From contig JAPLHG010000041.1 of the NCBI GenBank assembly GCA_026389745.1, forward strand, positions 1 to 10,590: a stretch of DNA of 10,590 nt, given 5' to 3'. The translations under genes were made by a program, and so were the position numbers. The notes beneath the pieces are model-generated. The model saw nothing but the letters and a program-made list of their open reading frames with translations. It searched no databases and was not told the DNA's origin. Of the stretch, positions 6,453-10,590 are shown piece by piece. The stretch is from Chloroflexota bacterium (GTDB taxonomy: Bacteria; Chloroflexota; Dehalococcoidia; Dehalococcoidales; Fen-1064). Numbering within the stretch: position 1 is the stretch's first letter; each line of letters starts with the position of its first letter.

Positions 6453-7700
6453 TTATTTCAGGAACTCGGGCAGTTCAGCTGGTTTCACGACACTTTGATG
6501 AGAAGTGGTCATGTCGCGCAGAATGACCGTGCCCGATTTTACCTCTTCGTCACCGATGATAACTGCCCGCGAGATTTTGAGGTTGTTTGCCTGCCTCAAT
6601 TGCGCTTTCAGACTTTTAGCAGAAGTGGCAGAAATAACGCCAATACCATCACACCGCAGTGCGGCCGCTAATTTCATCGCCTCATTGCGGGCAGACTCAC
6701 CAAGGCAGGCAACAAAAACCTGTGGCACCGGTATTTGTGGTATCACGATGTTCTGTCTTTCCAGATTGAGGACAATCCTCTCAATACCAGCCGCAAACCC
6801 GATGCCGGGGGTTGGTTTCCCACCAAGAGTCTCGATCAAACCGTCATAACGACCGCCGCCAACAATGGTGCTCTGAGATTTTTCTTCTTCAGGCTGAATT
6901 TCAAAGACAGTCCGCGTGTAATAATCCAAGCCCCTAACGAGACGTTGGTTCACCTCAAATGGTATCTCAAGAACTCGGAGATAACTCTTCAATTGCTCAA
7001 AATGTTTGGCACAGGGTAAACAGAGGTGACCAATGCTCTTCGGCGCCTGATTGACGACCTTTTGACAAGCAGGCTGTTTGCAGTCCAACAGTCGCAAAAC
7101 ATTTCTTCCCAGCCTGGTTTTACAATCGGGGCAAAGCTCACCGATATGACTGGCGAAGTAAGCTGTGAGAACTTCCAGATATTTCGGGCGGCATCGCGGA
7201 CAGCCGATGCTATTGATAAAAAGCAAAAATTTCTGTAAGTCCAGTGAAGTCAGAAATTGCCATGCCATATCGATGACTTCAGCATCCAGAAAAGCGTCAG
7301 CCTCCCCGATGGCTTCACAACCGAACTGGTGATGTTGACGAAACCTGCCTGCCTGCGGTCTTTCGTAGCGGAAGATGGGAGAAAAATAGTATAGCTTCAC
7401 AGGCTGGGGCAGATTCTGGAAACCGTGCTCCAGATAAGCACGGCAGACGGAAGCGGTGCTCTCCGGCTTCAGTGTGATGCTGTTGCCACCGCGGTCATCG
7501 AAGGTGTACATTTCTTTCTCGACGATATCGGTGCCTTCACCGACACCGCGAGTGAAAAGCCGGGTATCTTCAAATACAGGCGCATCAATCCGCTCATAGC
7601 CGTAGAGCTGGCAGATATGAGCTGCCTTCTGTTCGATGTAACGCCAGTAGGCTTGCTCTTCGGGCAGAATATCGGTGGTGCCTCTCGGCGCGCTGTACAA
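6453..7700 (-). CDS. hisS: Histidyl-tRNA synthetase
   Basis: Class II aminoacyl-tRNA synthetase charging tRNA-His. It has 415 residues, typical for the bacterial enzyme. The start region SAPRGTTDILPEE matches the family N-terminus. Motif 2 includes FRYERPQAGRFRQHHQFG (110-127). The histidine-specific signature RGLDYYTRTVFE lies at 256-267, motif 3 (PGIGFAAGIERI) at 298-309, and an anticodon-binding domain from about 326 to the end. The insertion domain contains cysteines at 167, 170, 190, 193, 207, 212, 227 and 230 (CPRC, CPDC, LDCK, CLPC). This suggests a zinc-binding fold like that in many HisRS of this style. The start is TTG at 7700-7698, with GAGGG eight bases upstream; no in-frame ATG is better placed. 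It is transcribed divergently from relA. Identity is certain. Confidence 0.98.
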   Translation of the reverse strand: MYSAPRGTTDILPEEQAYWRYIEQKAAHICQLYGYERIDAPVFEDTRLFTRGVGEGTDIVEKEMYTFDDRGGNSITLKPESTASVCRAYLEHGFQNLPQPVKLYYFSPIFRYERPQAGRFRQHHQFGCEAIGEADAFLDAEVIDMAWQFLTSLDLQKFLLFINSIGCPRCRPKYLEVLTAYFASHIGELCPDCKTRLGRNVLRLLDCKQPACQKVVNQAPKSIGHLCLPCAKHFEQLKSYLRVLEIPFEVNQRLVRGLDYYTRTVFEIQPEEEKSQSTIVGGGRYDGLIETLGGKPTPGIGFAAGIERIVLNLERQNIVIPQIPVPQVFVACLGESARNEAMKLAAALRCDGIGVISATSAKSLKAQLRQANNLKISRAVIIGDEEVKSGTVILRDMTTSHQSVVKPAELPEFLK

Positions 7701-7729
7701 ATCAAATACCCTCGCTATTTCTAAAAGCT

Positions 7730-7758
7730 AGAATACTCTATTTGGGATGCGATGTAAA
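7730..7758 (-). promoter_or_regulatory. Putative hisS promoter
   Basis: On the minus strand TTTACA (7758-7753) and TATTCT (7735-7730) are spaced by exactly 17 nt. The implied leader to the TTG at 7700 is about 22 nt and contains the GAGGG ribosome site. There is thus no room for a long T-box leader on this transcript. Confidence 0.55.
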
Positions 7759-7761
7759 GAG

Positions 7762-7791
7762 AGTCCGGTATGCTGCAATCAAAACCGGACT
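7762..7791. repeat. Inverted repeat in hisS/relA divergent region
   Basis: AGTCCGGT at 7762-7769 is perfectly complementary to ACCGGACT at 7784-7791, separated by 14 nt. It begins three bases beyond the hisS -35 box and lies outside the predicted transcripts of both genes, so it looks more like a DNA operator than an RNA structure. A longer hisS transcript from further upstream would instead make it an 8-bp hairpin. Function unproven. Confidence 0.5.
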
Positions 7792-7805
7792 GGTTAACAA
7801 CGGCC

Positions 7806-7826
7806 CTCCTCTTATATCTGGAGGAG
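7806..7826. repeat. Short inverted repeat upstream of relA promoter
   Basis: CTCCTC at 7806-7811 is complementary to GAGGAG at 7821-7826 across a 9-nt spacer, ending eight bases before the relA -35 box. It is short enough to be chance, but it is the second inverted repeat between the two divergent promoters. Confidence 0.35.
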
Positions 7827-7834
7827 AAATATTT

Positions 7835-7863
7835 TTGTATTGCTTGAGTCCTTGCGTTATACT
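7835..7863 (+). promoter_or_regulatory. Putative relA promoter
   Basis: TTGTAT (7835-7840), a 17-nt spacer and TATACT (7858-7863) make a good housekeeping-type promoter. The expected start near 7870 leaves a leader of about 25 nt containing the AAGGTGG ribosome site at 7881-7887. Confidence 0.65.
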
Positions 7864-7894
7864 AAATTCATCAACCTGAGAAGGTGGAGCAAGC

Positions 7895-10084
7895 GTGGCG
7901 GCTGACGAGTTAATCGAGAAAGCAAAAGCATACCTACCGGCCGAAAAGATAGCGGTAATAGAGCGTGCCTACGAATTTGCCAGAAAGGCACACGAGGGGC
8001 AGACGCGCAAATCCGGCGAGCCTTATATCGAACATCCTCTGCACGTTGCCCTCATACTGGTTAACCTCCAGCTCGATGCCAACTCCCTTGCCGCCGCTCT
8101 TCTGCATGATGTCGAGGAAAATTGCGGCATCCCTAATAGTGAAATTGCTGATAAGTTCGGACCGGAAATCGCCAAGCTAGTCGATGCCACCACCAAATTG
8201 GGTAAGCTATCCCTGCAGACAACCAGCGAGACCTCCAAGCGTAGCGGCGCTTCGGGCGGCTCCTCTCAGGCAGAGAATCTGAGGAAGATGTTGGTGGCAA
8301 TGGCAGAAGACCTGCGAGTCGTCTTCATCAAGCTGGCTGACCGATTACATAATATGCGCACCCTCCAAGCGCTGGAACCGGAAAGACAGCGGAGAATCGC
8401 CCGCGAAACACTGGATATTTACGCACCGCTGGCACACCGCCTGGGCATCTGGGAACTAAAGTGGCAATTAGAAGACCTGGCTTTCCGTTATCTTGAACCC
8501 GAACAATACCGCCGCATCGCCGGCTTCATTGCCAGTAAGCGCGCCGACCGCGAGCGCTTCATCGCTGAAATTACCGGGACACTCCAGCAGGAGTTCGAAA
8601 AGGCGGGACTGAAAGCGGAGATTTTCGGCAGAGCCAAGCACATTTACAGCATCTACCAGAAAACCGAGAGGTACGCCGCGATAGGGAAAGACTTCGATGA
8701 TATCCACGACCTTCTTGCCCTGCGGGTAATTGTCGATACCGTGCCCGAGTGCTACCGAGCACTGGGTATTGTGCACAATCTGTGGCATCCGTTACCGGAG
8801 CAGTTCAACGATTATATCGCCAACCCGAAAATGAACGGCTACCAATCACTGCACACCACCATAATGTGCGAGCGGACGATGCCACTGGAGATACAAATTC
8901 GCACTCGTGAAATGCATCACGTAGCTGAATACGGAATGGCAGTCCACTGGCACTACAAAGAGGGCAGCAAGAAGGATTTAAGCTTTGAGAATGGGATTGG
9001 GTGGTTACGCCAACTGATTGACTGGCACCGGGAATTGAGCGGCGCGGAGGAATTTCTGGAATCGGTCCGGACCGATGTTTTCAGCGACCAAGTCTTTGTT
9101 TACACGCCCAAAGGGGAGATTAAGGACTTACCTAAAGGCGCCACGCCGCTCGATTTTGCCTACCGGATTCATACCGACCTAGGGCATAGATGCATCGGCG
9201 CAAAAGTGAACGGCAAACTGGTCCCACTCAACTCCGAACTCAGGAACGGCGATATTGTCGAGATTTTAGCCAGTAAAATCCACCGGGGACCGAGCCGTGA
9301 TTGGCTTAATCTCAATCTTGGCTTTGTCAAAACGACTCATGCTCGTGCCAAGATAAGGCAATGGTTTACAAAGCAGGAGAGAACCGAGAACATTGAGCGC
9401 GGCCGAGAAATTTTAGAGAAGTTTATGCGGCACCTCGGCATCAAATTCACCGAGCGCAACAAACTGATGGAATTATTCAGCTATGAGACCTTCGATGAGT
9501 TTTATGATGCGCTCGGTTATGGGGGCGTCACAACTCAACAAATTGCGGCAAGGCTAGCACCGGAACAACCTGCAGAAACTAAGACTATCGAAACAGCACA
9601 CCCCAAGCAACAGGTATCGTCAATCAAGGTACTGGGGGTGGGCGATATGCTGACCAATCTGGCTCAATGTTGCAATCCAGTGCCCGGAGATGAGATAATC
9701 GGATTTGTGACACGCAGTCGCGGGGTCAGTATTCACCGCAAAGACTGCGTTAATATTGTTAATGAGGAGGAAAAGGAACGGCTCGTCCCCGTCGATTGGG
9801 GGCAAACTGACCTTACTTATCCGGTTACGGTGGTCGTGGATGCATGGAATAGGGTAGGACTGGCGCGTGATATTACCGCAGTAGTCGCATCTGAGAAGGT
9901 CAACATTGCCAATATGAATGTGTCGGAAAAACCCGACCAGCAGGCAACAATTTCCATTACAATAGATATAGAAGACCTGGGACAATTGAGCCGTGTCCTG
10001 TCCAGAATTGAAGGCGTCCGGGGAGTAATAAATGTAACCCGGATGGGTGAGGGGGCATCTGTTAAATCTACCCCACCATCATAG
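7895..10084 (+). CDS. relA: Bifunctional (p)ppGpp synthetase/hydrolase Rel (RelA/SpoT family)
   Basis: Makes the alarmone (p)ppGpp from ATP and GTP/GDP on ribosomes with uncharged tRNA, and in bifunctional forms degrades it. The 729-residue protein has every long-RSH domain. The HD hydrolase domain (about 20-155) has RKSGEPYIEH47, H71-D72 and KLADRLHN (146-153). The synthetase (about 240-345) has GRAKHIYSIY, NPKMNGYQSLHTT and LEIQIRT. TGS spans about 397-459, a zinc-finger domain has QCCNP (C592, C593) with H614 and C618, and ACT spans about 642-716. The HD motif reads HDVEEN where bifunctional enzymes usually read HDVVED, so the second residue of the catalytic Glu-Asp pair is Asn76. A Ser/Gly-rich insert (about 106-124) follows KLGKL. 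GTG is the start, with AAGGTGG seven bases upstream. It is divergent from hisS and followed by rpsT. Rel is certain; full hydrolase activity is not. Confidence 0.97.
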   Translation: MAADELIEKAKAYLPAEKIAVIERAYEFARKAHEGQTRKSGEPYIEHPLHVALILVNLQLDANSLAAALLHDVEENCGIPNSEIADKFGPEIAKLVDATTKLGKLSLQTTSETSKRSGASGGSSQAENLRKMLVAMAEDLRVVFIKLADRLHNMRTLQALEPERQRRIARETLDIYAPLAHRLGIWELKWQLEDLAFRYLEPEQYRRIAGFIASKRADRERFIAEITGTLQQEFEKAGLKAEIFGRAKHIYSIYQKTERYAAIGKDFDDIHDLLALRVIVDTVPECYRALGIVHNLWHPLPEQFNDYIANPKMNGYQSLHTTIMCERTMPLEIQIRTREMHHVAEYGMAVHWHYKEGSKKDLSFENGIGWLRQLIDWHRELSGAEEFLESVRTDVFSDQVFVYTPKGEIKDLPKGATPLDFAYRIHTDLGHRCIGAKVNGKLVPLNSELRNGDIVEILASKIHRGPSRDWLNLNLGFVKTTHARAKIRQWFTKQERTENIERGREILEKFMRHLGIKFTERNKLMELFSYETFDEFYDALGYGGVTTQQIAARLAPEQPAETKTIETAHPKQQVSSIKVLGVGDMLTNLAQCCNPVPGDEIIGFVTRSRGVSIHRKDCVNIVNEEEKERLVPVDWGQTDLTYPVTVVVDAWNRVGLARDITAVVASEKVNIANMNVSEKPDQQATISITIDIEDLGQLSRVLSRIEGVRGVINVTRMGEGASVKSTPPS

Positions 10085-10127
10085 GTTATTAGAATTTTTC
10101 CTGAATTGAAGGCTATTAATACAGTAT

Positions 10128-10135
10128 AAGGAGGT
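10128..10135 (+). promoter_or_regulatory. Strong ribosome binding site deciding the rpsT TTG start
   Basis: AAGGAGGT is an eight-base match to the anti-Shine-Dalgarno and lies five bases before TTG 10141. The strength and spacing fix the TTG as the rpsT initiator. Confidence 0.85.
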
Positions 10136-10140
10136 AGAAA

Positions 10141-10407
10141 TTGCCTAATATAGATTCATCAATCAGACAGTTGCGCACCGATGTGAAGCGTACCGCTCGC
10201 AATAAAGGTATACGCACTGGGTGCAAGAGCAGTATTACCAAGGCGGAGAAGCTTATTGCCGCCGGTAAAACTGATGAAGCCAAAGCCGCGGTGTTAGTAG
10301 CGGAAAGCACGCTTGATAAGGCAGCCGTCAAGGGAATTATTCATCCCAATAATGCCGCCCGCCGCAAAGCCCGTTTGACAAAGAAACTGAACTCCGTAAA
10401 AAGCTAA
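10141..10407 (+). CDS. rpsT: 30S ribosomal protein S20
   Basis: Primary 16S rRNA-binding protein of the small subunit body, folding as a three-helix bundle. The 88-residue, lysine/arginine/alanine-rich product has the family form: an MPN-type start, the basic helix with RTARNKGIRT, an alanine/lysine middle, and the C-terminal IHPNNAARRKARLTKKLN signature. It starts with TTG behind a near-perfect ribosome site; no ATG occurs nearby in frame. It lies 56 nt after relA with no clear terminator or promoter between, so it may be carried on the relA transcript, though high expression would usually demand its own promoter. A hairpin terminator follows 20 nt after the stop. E. coli rpsT also uses a UUG start linked to autoregulation, so similar control is possible here, by inference only. 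Confidence 0.96.
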   Translation: MPNIDSSIRQLRTDVKRTARNKGIRTGCKSSITKAEKLIAAGKTDEAKAAVLVAESTLDKAAVKGIIHPNNAARRKARLTKKLNSVKS

Positions 10408-10426
10408 AAGCGACAGCTTGAAATAG

Positions 10427-10459
10427 ATTGAGCCGAATTCTATTAGAATTCGGCTCAAT
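10427..10459 (+). terminator. rpsT terminator hairpin
   Basis: ATTGAGCCGAATTCT (10427-10441) pairs perfectly with 10445-10459, a 15-bp stem with a 3-nt ATT loop, each arm containing GAATTC. It is followed by AGTGTTTATTT, a moderately T-rich tail. Position 20 nt after the rpsT stop and stem quality support a rho-independent terminator, though the tail is not a clean U-run. Confidence 0.75.
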
Positions 10460-10504
10460 AGTGTTTATTTGGCTAGTTCATTATTGGCAATTTCGGCTAC
10501 GTCG

Positions 10505-10525
10505 GGGCAGGTTTGAAACCTGCCC
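10505..10525. repeat. Palindromic repeat unit, copy 1
   Basis: GGGCAGGTTT and AAACCTGCCC form a perfect 10-bp inverted repeat around a single G; in RNA the loop would open to a few bases. The GGGCAGGTTTGAAACCTGCCC type is, from memory, common as an interspersed palindrome in Chloroflexota and some other genomes. Copy number in this genome cannot be judged from one window. Confidence 0.55.
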
Positions 10526-10534
10526 ATTAAAGCG

Positions 10535-10553
10535 GTCGGGTTCGAAACCAGAC
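10535..10553. repeat. Palindromic repeat unit, degenerate copy 2
   Basis: GTCGGGTTCGAAACCAGAC forms a stem of three plus four pairs with one mismatch and a 3-nt loop. It lies ten bases after copy 1 and shares its GGTT(T/C)GAAACC core. It resembles a tRNA T-arm by chance, but no tRNA acceptor, D or anticodon stem surrounds it. Confidence 0.45.
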
Positions 10554-10559
10554 TCTACA

Positions 10560-10588
10560 TTGATTAGATTAATGACCTTTGATAAAAT
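10560..10588 (+). promoter_or_regulatory. Putative promoter for a gene beyond the right edge
   Basis: TTGATT (10560-10565) and TAAAAT (10583-10588) are separated by 17 nt. Lying after the rpsT terminator at the window end, it would drive a rightward gene that is not visible. Confidence 0.45.
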
Positions 10589-10590
10589 CC

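Noticed and set aside
6240..6671. A 143-codon plus-strand open frame spanning the gap and the hisS 3' end
   Set aside because: TTG start without a ribosome site, most of its second half is antisense to hisS, and the product has no recognisable domain or composition of a real protein.
10535..10553. tRNA T-arm resemblance (GGTTCGAAACC)
   Set aside because: No matching acceptor, D-arm or anticodon stem in the surrounding bases; it fits better as a degenerate copy of the neighbouring palindrome.
1..10590. Mobile, phage, CRISPR or defence genes
   Set aside because: Every long reading frame is accounted for by conserved housekeeping genes, and no direct-repeat array, transposase or integrase motif was found.

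Overview
The window is an ordinary stretch of bacterial chromosome carrying eight conserved housekeeping genes. I see no mobile element, CRISPR array, phage gene or defence system, and no undescribed system. The combination suggests a free-living bacterium of the Chloroflexota, probably near Dehalococcoidia: moderate GC, frequent TTG and GTG starts behind strong Shine-Dalgarno sequences, a single long Rel, a HisRS with a cysteine-rich insert, and short palindromic GGGCAGGTTTGAAACC-type hairpins between genes. The assignment rests on general protein character and remembered sequence styles, not on a search.

Layout, left to right. (1) 1-3062, plus strand: dnaK (its first about six codons lie off the window edge), a hairpin terminator, then dnaJ. 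(2) 3115-6125, minus strand: argF, der and plsY, read in that order; der and plsY overlap by ATGA. They converge on dnaJ across a 52-nt gap. A promoter-like sequence sits so close to the argF ATG that the message could be leaderless. (3) 6126-6452: a 327-nt gap without a credible gene, holding a perfect 14-bp palindrome. (4) 6453-7700, minus strand: hisS. (5) 7701-7894: a compact divergent control region with a good promoter for each side and two inverted repeats between them. (6) 7895-10407, plus strand: relA (bifunctional Rel), then rpsT 56 nt later. (7) 10408-10590: a long perfect hairpin terminator, a pair of palindromic repeats, and a promoter-like sequence aimed at a gene beyond the right edge.

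Functionally the genes fall into protein quality control (DnaK-DnaJ), translation and ribosome assembly (Der, HisRS, S20), amino-acid supply and its alarm (ArgF, Rel) and phospholipid synthesis (PlsY). The divergent hisS/relA pair puts a tRNA-charging enzyme next to the enzyme that responds to uncharged tRNA. The points most worth a second look are: an Asp-to-Asn change in the Rel hydrolase Glu-Asp pair, two changed signature positions in PlsY, three TTG-initiated translation genes including rpsT, the possibly leaderless argF, and the structured hisS/relA divergent region.
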